Part shown: piece by piece, positions 9,847-21,314 of the stretch
How the letters are laid out: each line of letters opens with the position of its first letter
How positions within the stretch are numbered: the first letter of the stretch is position 1
Source: Lotus japonicus
Lineage: Eukaryota > Streptophyta > Magnoliopsida > Fabales > Fabaceae
Assembly (NCBI RefSeq): GCF_012489685.1
Contig: NC_080044.1
Span: forward strand, 18,332,369-18,396,368
DNA length: 64,000 bases
Direction of reading: 5' to 3'
Program-made: the position numbers and the translations under genes
Notes under the pieces: model-generated
Told to the model about the DNA's origin: nothing
What the model saw: only the letters and a program-made list of their open reading frames with translations
The model's database searches: none

Positions 9847-12800
9847 TTACCAGCGCACGTATTTCCGTGCCCACACATGCTTGCCATTTATGGTGAATCC
9901 AAGTCGACCAAATGGAGTAAGGAAGTTGTCAATTACTTCCTTTGTCTCATCAAGAATCACAAGGCGAGCAAATGATGGTTGTGTCGGCGGCACCACATCT
10001 TCCATTAAAACTGACTCTACCACTTCTCCATATTTTCTGTTGGGTATACGTAATAACATGTAAGTTATATAATCGACAAAGAATGAAGTGCACAAATTAA
10101 AAGAGGAAAAAAATAGATAGAAGTTGTGGCCATCAATACAACTTTATGAAAAGAAAATAGAAACTCTACTAGACTTAGAAGGAAATTTAGATAATTATAT
10201 AAATTTTATCATACATATTAGATACAAGCAATATTAACTATAAAGATAGTAGCATAACTATTAAGATTAAAAATGTAAAATTATAGAATTTTGCAAATAG
10301 TAATGTAACCATTAAACAATGTTTACTTATAATCATCTATACATAATAAATGGAATAATACATAACTAATCCTGATCTCATTTCCTAAATAAATATATTA
10401 CATTCACTTAATATATATATATATATATGTATGTGTACACATATATAACTTATAATCATCTATACATAATAAGTGGAATAATACATAACTAATCCTGATC
10501 TCATTCCTAAATAAATATATTACATTCACCTAATATATATATGTGTGTGTGTGCATATATATACATCGTGCATGCGCACACCAACGCCATCGAAATACAC
10601 AACTACAGTTGTGGGTATTCATTTTGACGAAATTATCACTATTGTAGCATGCAAATACTTCAGAGTTATTTCCTCCACATGTTTCATCACAAAAATTATA
10701 TATCACATTACATTAAATAAAATGGGTCAGTATTATTATTACCGCTTACTAAGGCTGACTTTAGCATATCTTTCAAGCATCACATTTTGAAAATATCAAA
10801 GGTAGACGATAATGGTTGTAGAAATTGTTTTAATTTGTTTGTTAAGGATAACACTAATTGAGGTTTGCATCGCACCAAAGTATGAAAATTCCTTTTTTCA
10901 TAAGGTTTCACATGATGGAAAGATTGAGGCAAAGACATTTGAATTACCATACAAATGTCTTTCCACTTGCAAAGTCAACGACACTCTGCCACAGGACCAA
11001 GCACAACACTTGGATAAAGAACATGATGAGCTACTCAAATATCGGCTTTTTACAAAGAGGCAACAATCATCTCCAATATCGACTTCCGATTAATCCTGCA
11101 CTAGTTTTTTGAGTCTTTGTAACCATTAAATTATGCAATATATCCAGCTAAGTCAACATCTGAAACAATCATAATACTCTTACTTCTTACAGTCAAATAT
11201 GACAAACTGAAAGATGACATATTAGCATTCCGATCGTTGGTAACCCACAAAAATAGAAAGTGTGTCTTAAAATAGAGGAGTGATATAGGACAAAGATAAG
11301 AACATGAAAGAAAGACCCTCGTGGAAGGTATACTAATTATGTCCCTACGAAAGCTTCATTGTCTCATATATACTGTGAAGTGATTAATACGAAACTTCGA
11401 GACGTTGATAAATCCCTCTCCCTGAGACCAAGTTCATAAGTATATATAAGAATAAACTGAGTTCCATGTGGGACATGACTATACCTTTGTTGAATCTATA
11501 CCCCTCATTGACACAGTGGAAGACCTCATTCTGGATGGAAGATTACAATAATATGTTCGGAAAATGGTTAACTTAAATAACAATAAACGAGGTCGATATG
11601 TTTGAAGATCGCCCACTCTTAATAAGAGGATAATCAGATGAACCAAATCCCTAACTAACTAGTGGCCATGACGGGCAAGCATGACCTAAAAGAGATCGCC
11701 CAAAGGGTCTCAAAACTAGAGAAACCAATAGTTGGTGATGAACAAAGAATAACACAAAGTTGGTTGTCTATCCCATTAGAGGAAGATTTGAAGGAGGCAT
11801 TCTAGTAAATTCTTAAAGAAGCTTCTCTAGCTCATTTTGTACGCCTCCCTAGACCATGGAGGAGTTCCATCATAGGATATCGATCATATTCATCTCTGGC
11901 CAATATTTTTTTTAGAAAGCAAAATGATAAATATGTTGATAACTGTACAATCTTAAAAAATATTGTAAAGAATAAAGCCCAACCAGTCGCAATCTACAGT
12001 GCAAAAAACCTAACCACAAAAGATAAAAAAGCCTAAGGAATCGAAAAGCCCCGAAAAAACCCATGCAACACCAAACAAGACCCCAACCGAAAGACCTACC
12101 ACTACATGCTTCCAGCTAAACAACAAACAACACCTAAATTAAAAACCAAAGACGATCAACCACCAACTAAAGCAGCTCGACCAAGAAAAACAGGTAGCAA
12201 ATAGGAGAGGACACCCTATGAAAATGAGAGCCAATACATGCTCAACCAAACAAAAACTCTTCAGTCGCAATTCGAGACCAGGAGTAACACAGGCTCAACA
12301 AAATGGGAACACCTCAGCCGCAACTAATAAGACGAGAAGTAACACGACCAATATTAAGGAGATATCAACCAAGATACCAAATTAGCATCGAGGCTACCAT
12401 AGAAAATGAGGAATTTAAAGAGTTTTTGTGACCAGAGCTGCTTTACCAACAATTACCCAACTTTTGATGTCACAAGTTAGCAATAGATCCAAAGCACATT
12501 ACGATTGCGGAGAAAAAGAGATGTACGAGCATGAAGAAGCAGAAAGTTATCAAGCGAGAAACTTTCGAATTCCTCCAGGCCAAAGTTATCCGAGAAATTG
12601 GATATACAACATGGTTATTAAATGTCGTCATGGTAAAAAAATGAAGTTGAAAATGGGAAACATCTGTCCACTATAGCAACTTGAACAATGGGTTTCCCCA
12701 AAGATCTATTTTACTTATACGTCCAAGAGTTCTCGAAGAGGGTTATATAAATAATATGATATAAATTAGAAGAGTTTGTATTGAAGCACTTCATGGTATG

Positions 12801-14102
12801 GTAATAGCTCTGCTAGAGAGATAACTTCACTTATATTTTATGGATTGTTTCATTTTTAGTGCATGGTTCTAGTGTTTATTTTGTAAGTAATTTTTTTTGT
12901 TGATTTAAACTTGGATAAGATTATATTAAAAGGTTATATGTTGAACTAAAAATGTATTTAAGGCAAACATGTATAAATTAGAAAAAAAAATATTATTAAA
13001 GAGTGAGGAAGATAATGGAAGAACCTTGTAAAGTGTTGTCGCAATTCAGCCTCAGAAATTGGGTATCCTTTGCAGAATGTCATAAAGATTGTCCTTTCTT
13101 CTTTAGTCACCTTCTTTCCCTTTCCTTTATCATTCTCAATAGTAATTGTAGTAGCTTCATCAACAACCTGTGTAAACACCGGCTTTGCCAAAGTTATGAT
13201 GTCTTCATTAAAATTTAGTTTTTCTGAAGCATCATATGTTTCAACTTGACTTTCATTATGATTAGATTCATAATTTCCTAATTGATTCCATTGTGGAACT
13301 GTTGCCGCAATTTGTTGGGGAACAAATGCAACCTCAGAAGCAGAAGTATCATGCACTTCCTACAGTGAAGGAACAAGAAACAATGAGTGAAGGGTAGATA
13401 ATATAACATATTATGCAAAAATAACCATGTTTAACTAAAAGAAGCAATAGAAAATTTTAAGTAGGAAAATTTCAACTATCGAATATTATTCTATTAAAAA
13501 AATCCTTTCATCGGGGCTACTACGCCATTTCATGTACAATTGTGTTTGTCCTCGACTACCTGTTGCATGTAATAAGGATTATACGGCAATTCCTCATAAT
13601 AGTTTGTTGCAGAATAGTTTTGTAACTTTATAGCGTTCACATATTGCACTTCATGCACTATGTCAGTGAAAGCGCTTATACACACATCATTGAGTATCTT
13701 GGTCACTGCACTGATGATTTCCATCCGATTATAATGGAAGTACTGGAGAGTGAATGTGGCACCCATGATGCTTTGGATCAGAGGCAATGAGTGTTCATGG
13801 TTAGCAAAAGAAGGAATATCAGCGCCCTCAATGCAATTCAACACCACAATGACCTCATCTGTGAGGTTGCTAAGATGAGTGTAGTGCCAATTGAGCAAAG
13901 TTTCCACAATTTTGAGATTCTTGATCTTATTTTCAACCCACAAAATGAAGGCCATAACATGAGTGGATTGGCTAGTTTCACGACCAAGTTCTACCACCAA
14001 GCGTGAGAAGAGTTGGCGGTCGATGTTATGAAAACTGATGAACTCATCTTGTGTCATAGGCACAACGACTCTAGGGTCTGACTCTGTAAAAAAGAAATTC
14101 AT
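9847..14102 (-). CDS. Plant-specific protein with C-terminal RRM-like domain (3 exons)
   Basis: Predicted CDS is complement(9847-10036, 13025-13359, 13560-14102), 355 aa. Donors CAG|GTAGTC and AAG|GTTCTT and acceptors TGTAG|GAAG and CAACAG|AAA keep the frame (introns 200 and 2,988 nt). Exon 1 encodes a mostly helical domain (MTQDEFISFHNIDRQLFSRL), exon 2 an acidic/polar linker and the start of an RRM-like fold (TIFMTFCKGYPISEAELRQHF), exon 3 the rest, ending GKHVWARKYV. This layout belongs to an expanded plant family of uncharacterised putative RNA-binding proteins; nucleic-acid binding is inferred from the fold. The start is the first ATG of the open exon. The long intron holds a retroelement relic and tandem duplications, so expression may be affected. 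No premature stop is seen. Confidence 0.75.
10325..10570. repeat. 123-bp tandem duplication with TA/TG microsatellite
   Basis: The sequence beginning ACTTATAATCATCTATACAT at 10325 recurs at 10448, two nearly identical units in tandem. Each unit ends in a TA-rich run followed by GT/CA dinucleotides. It lies inside intron 2 of the RRM-like gene. Confidence 0.8.
12579..12765 (+). pseudogene. Relic of a gypsy reverse transcriptase inside intron 2
   Basis: The translated plus strand gives AKVIREIGYTTWLLNVVMVK, then after a short disruption HYSNLNNGFPKD, matching the N-terminal RT block of Tat-type gypsy elements (IREI.YPTWL.NVV.VKK and YTDLN.ACPKD). It is opposite in orientation to the host gene. 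Flanking intron sequence from about 10800 to 12780 may belong to the same insertion, but only this piece is recognisable. Confidence 0.6.
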
Positions 14103-14185
14103 TTTTTTGATGATACAATGCAGATGAAGATGCCTAGCTACTTCTTATAAGGCTTTGGTATATATTAAAATGTTAACAATAAAAA

Positions 14186-14525
14186 AATATTTTTGGGGAG
14201 AAATACTGATGAATGAATATTATTGTATTAATGGGAAACATTTTTCCATGTATGAACCAATTAAAGTTCATAAACTTTTTCTATTTGTTATAATCAGTAA
14301 AGGAAAGCCTATTATCAGAGCATTTACTTTTCATTTTATAATATATTATCAATTTCAATTATAATTTAAGTTATTAATATTTTTGGGAGAGAGATGAATG
14401 AATATTATTGTCTTTTCCTAAATGAACCAATTAAAGTTCATATATTTTTTCTATTTGTTAAAATCACTAAGGGAAAGTCTATTATTAGAGTTTCTTTTTT
14501 TCATTTAATAATATATTATTAATTT
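14186..14525. repeat. Imperfect ~190-bp tandem duplication
   Basis: Units at about 14190-14355 and 14380-14525 share the words ATGAATGAATATTATTGT, AACCAATTAAAGTTCATA, TTTTTCTATTTGTTA and AATATATTAT in the same order. It lies just upstream of the RRM-like gene and could include its promoter. Confidence 0.7.
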
Positions 14526-14692
14526 CTTTGGAAATTCATGAGGCAATCAATTTCTTTTACTACATTTCTCTTACGCAATATTTTATGTAATTTCTTCATT
14601 TAGATAACAACCTTGCAAAGATATAATGTTAAAATTTAATAGAATAATAAAAATAAAAATAAAAACTTTCTCTCTTACTTAAATAAATACAT

Positions 14693-14797
14693 TATCTATA
14701 TATATCTATCTATCTACTTATCTACCTATATCCATATCCATATCCATATCCATATCTATATCCATGTCCATGTCCATATCCATATCCATATCCATAT

Positions 14798-14834
<37 letters not shown>
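14693..14834. repeat. TATCCA/TATA microsatellite
   Basis: A tract of TATC and TATCCA hexamer repeats, with some TGTCCA variants, passes into a pure TA run of about 38 bp. On the minus strand it gives an artefactual Tyr-Gly repeat frame. Confidence 0.9.
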
Positions 14835-14837
<3 letters not shown>

Positions 14838-15446
14838 AAAGAGAAGTTTTTGTAGCTTTGAGGGTAAGACAGTAATTTAATAAATTAATGCACATGAGTG
14901 AATATTCTATCATGGGCCTATATGTAAATTTGTGAAGAATTAATTTTGAAATCAATGTTGACTGTTGAGCACTTCTAATCCAAATCGTGCATCATTTTTT
15001 TACTAAACTCTTTGTGTGTCATTGTTTTTCTTGCACAATTTTATGATGTTCCTTTCCTTTCTTTGACAGTTTAATCTTCAGTCAATGTGAGTCTTTTTTT
15101 TTTCATTTTCAATATTTTATTATCAATTAATCGACCAAATTATAGTCCTTTCTTCTACTCCGATACAATTTTTCCTTTGTTCTGCTTTCAAATTTCATTA
15201 TTTTCGTTTCAATTTTCTTCCTTTAGTGTTCATTCGTAATATGCATGTTATTATGCTGATTCAATCGGTGAAAGTTACCTATTTTATTTTACTTTTGTCA
15301 TTGATGCTTGTTTTGTTCTTCGTTACGGATTTTCAACATTATTATGATCTTTTTGTAAATTCTATTCCATTTTAAACATACATTTTCTACACTTCAATTC
15401 TAACTTTGAACGGTTGAAGTCATCTCCTTTATCATTTCACTAAATG
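14835..15446. other. AT-rich intergenic DNA with first copy of a direct repeat
   Basis: No coding region is seen. About 15020-15175 (TTTTTCTTGCACAATTTT... to GATACAAT) is repeated, with divergence, at about 16775-16930 beyond the next solo LTR. The repeat is too long to be that element's target duplication; it is an older tandem duplication that the LTR landed in. Confidence 0.55.
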
Positions 15447-15451
15447 TGCTT

Positions 15452-16765
15452 TGATGATCATAGTTTAGTGGTGTTTTTAGGGTCATTTTGTAGTAAGTTT
15501 TGAGTCTTTTCCTTTTGTCTCATGTAGTGTTTCATACATTCTCATGCATTTTTACCTTTACGTGAGTTTTAGTTTGGCTTTGGTAATTTTGTAGTTTGTA
15601 GGGACCTTTCATGCATTTTTAGTTAGTTTAGGACTTGCTTGTGCTTTTTGCTTAAAGTGTAAGGACTTGTGTGTTTTTAATCACTTGATCTTCTAGATGT
15701 TTCCTCCTTAGCTTGGGCATCAAGTGTGCAGCTGAAATTGATGAAGAGGTAGGGTCAAAAGGCATAAAAGATTGATGGAAGCATTGAAAGGGGGGTTACA
15801 AGAAGCTGAAAATATTTTCAGATCGAGAAATTGGCGCTCAAGCGCCCATGGCTGGCGCCCAAGCGCCAGCCTTCCAGTAGCTGTTTTGTTGTTTCTGCCA
15901 TGGGGGCGCTTGAGCGCCCTAGGGCAGCGCTTGAGCGCCCCTGTTCGCCCAAATTGTCTATAAATAAGGCTTTTGACCATTTTGTTGAGGACTTCTGATT
16001 TTATCTTAGAATTTTACCAAATATTGAAGCTTAGGAAGTGCTTTTGGGGCTTGGGGAAAGCTTCCACTTTGTATTTTCCAGGTTTTCTTTATATTTACTT
16101 GTATGGATCTACTAGCCATGAGTGGCTAGTCTCCTTTTTAATTTGGGTTTAAGAGATTCTATGAAACTCTAGTCTTAATTCCTATCTCTATGTCTTTGTT
16201 CTAGATTCTACTCTGAATTTCAATTCCATTTGCATGCTTAGCTTGAATGTACAACTTGCTATAGACCATACTATAATCATATTGGAAGATTGTTGTAGTT
16301 TGGGGACATGAGTTGAAATTGACCCTTATATGCTTGCTACTAGGAATAGAGGAAGGGTTGAGTTTTGTTAGCCTGAACATAAAGAACTTAGAGCCTCAAA
16401 TGCATGATTAGGTACACAAGGAATTGGGCCTAACTTTCAGTTTGGGGGAATTGCTTGTATGAGGCATCAACAAGTAGTTAACTAGGCTAGAACAACAAGG
16501 AACGAATCTAGGTCTCAATTGCATAGGATAGGTTGGCTAGAGTGGATTAGATGATCTATAACCCAAGGCACTTTTATCAATTGATTCTCTCAACTCTTTA
16601 ACAATTACTTTCTTGACAATCTGTCACAACATCCAAATCAAACAATTGAATCTTTAATTGCTTTTGCAACCATAAACTTTGTGCTTAAACTCAACGCTCT
16701 CACAATCCCTGTGGATTCAATATTAAAACCCGGAGGTATCTGTACACTTGCAGATTGAACCAACA
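15452..16765 (+). mobile_element. Solo LTR of a gypsy-type element
   Basis: A 1,314-bp sequence starting TGATGATCATAGTTTAG and ending GATTGAACCAACA is flanked by a perfect 5-bp duplication TGCTT (15447-15451 and 16766-16770). TATAAATA at about 15958-15965 follows GC-rich inverted words of the type GGCGCTTGAGCGCC repeated at 15832-15942. The 3' part, with CTGTGGATTCAATATTAAA and CCGGAGGTATCTGTACAC, resembles the R/U5 end of long-LTR plant gypsy elements. No internal region is present. Confidence 0.8.
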
Positions 16766-16770
16766 TGCTT

Positions 16771-17318
16771 CATTATTTTTCTTGCACAATTTTTATGATG
16801 TTGCTTCCCGTTCTTTGGCAGTTTAATCGTTAGTCAATGTAAGTTTCTTATTTTATTTTTTTCATTTTCATTGTTTTATTATCAACTAAATCGACCAAAT
16901 GATTGTTTTTCTTCTAATCTAGTACAATGATGGAGATGATCCTCTGGCGGTTGAGGGTCATTGTCAATATAGTTGACTATGACGATAGTTGAATTAACCA
17001 TCATGATGAGAGTGGTGGTGGGAATTTATATGAATGGTTTTCCTTAATCTGACTTGATCTGTGATCTGCTTGTGGGTTAGATAAAGAACGATGATGTTTC
17101 TTGTTCAAATGTGAGAGGACCTTGAAGCTCCAACGCATTGGATTGAGGGGGGCACCTTCAAAAGGGGCTCAATTACGCTCAAGTTAGCATAAGATTAAGC
17201 AGAGAGTTGGTTCATAAATAAAAATGTTACCATAATTATATGGGAGACCCTTTATTCATAGCTGGTAGTGACCATATAGTTGTATGTGATAGAACTGTGC
17301 TTGTTATAGATATCATTA
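16771..17318. other. Intergenic DNA with second copy of a direct repeat
   Basis: Positions 16775-16930 are the second copy of the repeat described at 15020-15175. From 16930 to 17318 no feature is recognised; a few short open frames lack any domain signal. Confidence 0.4.
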
Positions 17319-18590
17319 GGGAAATCTTCTTAAGGACGCCCTCAAACTACGTTTTTTTTGTTGGAAATCGTCCTTGCCGTCGATGAAACTCCGGCCGCCG
17401 TGCTTAGGTGTCACTTTGGAGCTGACGTGTAATTTGTTATAAATAAAATAAAAAATAACATAATTAACTTTTAACTAACCACCCAAATATTTCCTAATTT
17501 AATTTCTAAACCCTAAAACTAAAACTAACACTAACCTAACTTCTACACCTAATAAAATCAAATCAAAACCCCCATTTCATCTCTTTTTATATTCATATTT
17601 CAATTCCTGAAAAAAAATACCCAGTAAGTATCTTCTTCTTCATCTTCTTTCACACTTCCCTCCCTTTCCCCTTTCCCCCAAAACCCAACACCCAACACCC
17701 AAAACCACTCAGAAAGAGATGAAAGGCTGCGGCGCTATGAAGGTATCTCTGGCGAGACTGGCGACGGCGATACAAAGGTCTGAATTCAACCTCATCACCA
17801 TCCTGAGCAAGATCGAGGCTACAGCACGGTGGATCTAGGGCCCAAATCGTGACAAGACCCAGAACCTTCAAGCCCGTCGATTTGCTCCAAATATGTGCTT
17901 TATCCATATTATCATTTGTGCTCCATATCTTGTGGTGTTTGTGGAGGCCGGCTAGGTCATCAGCTTGCATGGACATTTGTCATTTGTCATTTGTTGTTCT
18001 ATTTAAGCTAAAGCTTTTAATTAACTATATCACGTCAAAAATAAAATTTGTGGGTTTGTTCAATTTTTGGGTTTATTCATGAAGATGATCAAGGAATTAG
18101 GGATGAAGGAGAAGAAGGTGATGATGATGAATGAAGGTGATGAAGGTAATGGAAGAAGATTGGAGATGGAAGATGATGAGAGATGATGAAACTCATGAAA
18201 GTTAATTTTTTTTCAAATTTGAATTAATAAATTCAGATTTTTTTTTGAATTGAAATATGAATATCAAAAGAGATGAAATGAGGATTTTGATCTGATTTTA
18301 TTAGAAGTAGAAGTTAGGTTAGTGTTAGTTTTAGTTCTAGGGTTTAGATATTAAATTAGGAAAGATTTGGGGTTTAATTAAAAATTAATTATTTTATTTT
18401 TTATTTTATTAAAAAAATATACGTCAGCTCCAAAAGTGACACCTGAGCACGGCGGCCAAAGTTTCATCGACGGAAATTGCGGTTTCCAACAAAAAAATAG
18501 TTTGAGGGCGTTTCTAGGAAGATTTTCCAGCGAGGGACGAAAATCAGATCTCACTCAAAGTTCAGGGACGGTTTTCACGTTTATCCCTAT
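17319..18590. mobile_element. Long-TIR MULE-like element, left end truncated
   Basis: About 300 bp at 17319-17620 are an inverted copy of about 18236-18530: both arms contain CGCCCTCAAACTA, GTCGATGAAACT, GCCGCCGTGCT and CTAACACTAACCTAACTTCTA in mirrored order. The right arm continues to about 18590 with GTTCAGGGACGG and ends near TTTATCCCTA, whereas the matching outer 60-70 bp are missing on the left. Long TIRs and a non-coding or gene-derived centre fit a non-autonomous Mutator-like element. The centre (17640-18200) has a C-rich leader, a short MKGCGAMKVSL frame and GAAGATGATGA-rich sequence, possibly captured host DNA. No transposase is present and no target duplication could be found. Confidence 0.65.
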
Positions 18591-18976
18591 TTTATTATCT
18601 TAAGACCAAAATATAAGGCGGTAAGATGTTGAGTGAGCTAGGATTTGAACCATCCCTTATCTCGTAGAGGCTTCAACATATGAATCAAGTAATATGAGCC
18701 CTCTTAAACATATTATTGTGAATCAAATTATTAAGTTCCCTCTTAAACATATTCTCATAAAAATTCTACTATCAAGTGTCAATTAATTTCTCATCCTTTC
18801 AAGCCCCACACATATACAATATAATGTTGGATATATCTGCTCAGTATATAAATTTACAACAATCATCTTCACCGTTTTTCTGATCATTCGATGATTTATC
18901 ATATATATCGATAAAATAAAGGACGTGAACTTAACTTTCACCATATCTCATTTTGATGATATGGAGTATGGACAAG
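18591..18976. other. 3' flank of the glyoxalase-like gene
   Basis: AT-rich DNA between the MULE-like element and the stop codon of the VOC gene. The last part presumably holds that gene's 3' UTR. Nothing else is recognised. Confidence 0.4.
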
Positions 18977-20069
18977 TTAAAACGAGAAGTTTATCATGTC
19001 CAAGCTCAAGCTTTCCATCATCTCATTCTCTATAAACCCACACTTGTTTGGAACCTTCTTAAAGCTCTGGCCTCGAGCCTTGAAAGAGCAGGAAGAAACA
19101 GGAACTATTGGGATATTTTCACAGTTGCAGAGCTCTATCATGTACCCATCTGGATCGTGGAAGAACACCTGGTCCACCTTTATTCCTCCATCCTCTACCA
19201 CAGCTGTAACATACCTCATCCCCATGTCTTCAAGTCTACTCTTCACAAGTCCAACATCTGTACACTGCTCAAAAACCACATTGCAAAGATGGAAGACCTC
19301 TAGTAAGTACATGTCTTCAATGTGTTAGGATGAGCCCTCTCTCTATTTGTTGTCTCCCCAATTAAATTATGTCATGTAGCATGAGTATAACAATTATAAC
19401 CAAAATGAGCGATCTTTAAACGACATGATACAATTTAATTGGCGGAACAGAGAATGAGTCACCAAGAGAATTTATGTCCCAATGGGTTATCACTTAAATT
19501 AGTAGCTACAACTAGAATACAAAATTAATTACTTGGAATGAAATATGGTTGTCCTTGGGATTAATTGGTCGTGATTCATTCATAGGGGTATCAAATTCGT
19601 CAATGTCTGGATTCTCGAGCAAGTGTATGCCAATACCATAACTGTACAACCTAAACAAAAGAATATTGACATATTATTGCATAAGAATTAGGAAAATAAT
19701 TTATAGACTGCAGACGTCCACAAACACTCAAAATGAGAAAGAAAAAAATCTGAGACATGTGTAATAAATGCGATATATATGATAAAAGAGAGAATAGAGA
19801 GAAAAATGTGGTGTTTGATGTGTCTCTGCACTATTTGTATGTGAGAGTATGCTATTGTAAGAATTAGTATAGTAGTGCAATATATGAGCAAAGCAGGATG
19901 CTAACCATGCTCCATTGAATTTGAAGGAAGAAGGGCGTTTGATGAGAACGAAGCCCAAGACTTCCTCATAAAACCTCACAGATTCCCACACTGATCTGCA
20001 CAAAATAGACACATGATTCAGGGACAGAAGGGGAAGTGCTTCACAGTTGCCAACTTCCTCAATCTCCAT
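18977..20069 (-). CDS. Glyoxalase/VOC superfamily protein (3 exons)
   Basis: Predicted CDS is complement(18977-19264, 19533-19650, 19906-20069), 189 aa. Splice sites are GCATG|GTTAGC, TTTAG|GTTG, CCAA|GTAATT and GAGCAG|TGTA, all in frame. The protein is a single vicinal-oxygen-chelate module: LNHVSILCRSVWESVRFYEE at the N-terminus, IHLLENP and NPKDNHISFQ in the middle, FFHDPDGYMIELCNCEN near the C-terminus. Likely metal ligands are His19, His90 and Glu138, with a fourth at His64 or Glu67. It resembles plant glyoxalase I-like (lactoylglutathione lyase family) proteins of about 180-190 aa. The exact substrate is unknown, and many such plant homologues lack proven glyoxalase activity. The gene looks intact; the start is the only ATG in the first exon before the conserved LNHVS block. 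Confidence 0.88.
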
Positions 20070-20704
20070 GCTCCAATCTCCTTTGTTGAGAAACTTATTA
20101 CTCTGCCTCTGCCAAGCTTTTATGTTTCAATTTTGCAGTGAATCTCACTGCCTAAGCTGGTTCCAATATATAAAGCAAGAGTTTCGCAATGTGCATGCCA
20201 TATTTTTCTTGTCTTCTTGCGAGTAGGAGATTTCCAGGAAGGTTCTTTTAAATTTTCATTGAAGGATGTTCAAAATACCATGTATGTGATGACTGATGAA
20301 GAAACTGCCAAGGTTGGCACCTGATAATAGTACCTTGCAGAAAGTACAGGGTTAAGAATATTGAGAAATTTCTATGATGTTTCTCGGCACAAATTGTGAC
20401 ATTGTGTCATTCCTAGACATTGTCGGTGCTCAAAGTTTTTTTTTTATAGCCAAACGTTAGTGGTTAGTTGTTAGTAAGTTAGAAAATCTCTTCAAATTTT
20501 CCTTCCAGGATTCGAACCCTAGACCTTCCCCTCTCTAACCCTTGTCTGTTACACCCACTACCTTACTTGGTCTTTTACCATTTATAAGTTTGTTTGGAAA
20601 AGTAAGTTAATTAAGTGTTTATGGTAATAACCACAAAATGGCTTTTTCATTACATAATTTTAAAAAAATATTAAATTAAGCCAAAAATAGGTTACCGGTA
20701 AGTA
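20070..20704. other. Upstream region of the VOC gene
   Basis: Apart from the candidate TATA box the region holds no recognised gene. Positions 20440-20580 resemble a degraded repeat (TTTTTTTATAGCCAAACGTTAG and TTCGAACCCTAGACC), a phrase common in plant repeats, but no boundaries can be given. Confidence 0.4.
20166..20176 (-). promoter_or_regulatory. Candidate TATA box of the VOC gene
   Basis: On the minus strand TTTATATATTGG lies about 100 nt upstream of the start codon at 20069, a usual TATA-to-ATG distance for a plant gene with a short 5' UTR. Position is the only support. Confidence 0.35.
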
Positions 20705-20707
20705 TAA

Positions 20708-21120
20708 GAGCATCTTCAATGCTAGTTCTTAGTTCTTAGCAATATTCATGTGAGCTTGTACTGTTGCATGTGCTTAAGCAACTCTTTGCAGATTTTGCTC
20801 CAACCATGAGTTCCTAGTTCTTAGTTTTTAGTTCTTAGCACTATTCATCCAGTCCCACAATACCATTATATTAATATTTTTTATTTTCATATAATTTTGA
20901 TTTAAATTTAAATGCTAGTTCAATACTTAAATTAAATGAATGAGAGAGAAAAAATTAATTTTTTTTGCTACGAACTCAAAAAGTAAAACTTCTTATATAA
21001 GAACATAGTTCTTATTTTTAAGAACTAAGAACTCCACGTCATCCTCTCTAGTGGTTAAGAACTCAGTTCTTAGTTCTTAACTCAAAAATAAGAACTAAGA
21101 ACCTTGCATTAGAGATGCTC
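20708..21120. mobile_element. PIF/Harbinger-like MITE
   Basis: A 413-bp element has inverted ends GAGCATCTTCAATGC and GAGCATCTCTAATGC and is flanked by the 3-bp duplication TAA (20705-20707, 21121-21123). TAGTTCTTAGTTCTTA blocks near both ends are also inverted. TAA duplication and size suit a Tourist-like MITE. A related, truncated copy lies at 46090-46285. Confidence 0.75.
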
Positions 21121-21314
21121 TAAGTTCTTATTCATAAGCTAATTTGAACAACTTATGAAAATGAGCTCAAAATAACTTATAGGTATGTATGTCATAAACT
21201 ATTTAGATTAGCTCTCTAAAACACTTACAAAAATGTTTATGCTATAAAATAAAATCAAATAAGTTATTGCTTAAAAAAAGATCAAATAAGTTATTTCCAA
21301 CAAAGGTGATACAT

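Noticed and set aside
10812..11112. Two overlapping plus-strand frames of 84-93 codons in intron 2
   Set aside because: Overlapping frames in AT-rich intron DNA without a recognisable domain; more likely part of a decayed insertion.
14722..14955. Minus-strand frame with a Tyr-Gly repeat
   Set aside because: Produced by the TATCCA/TA microsatellite.
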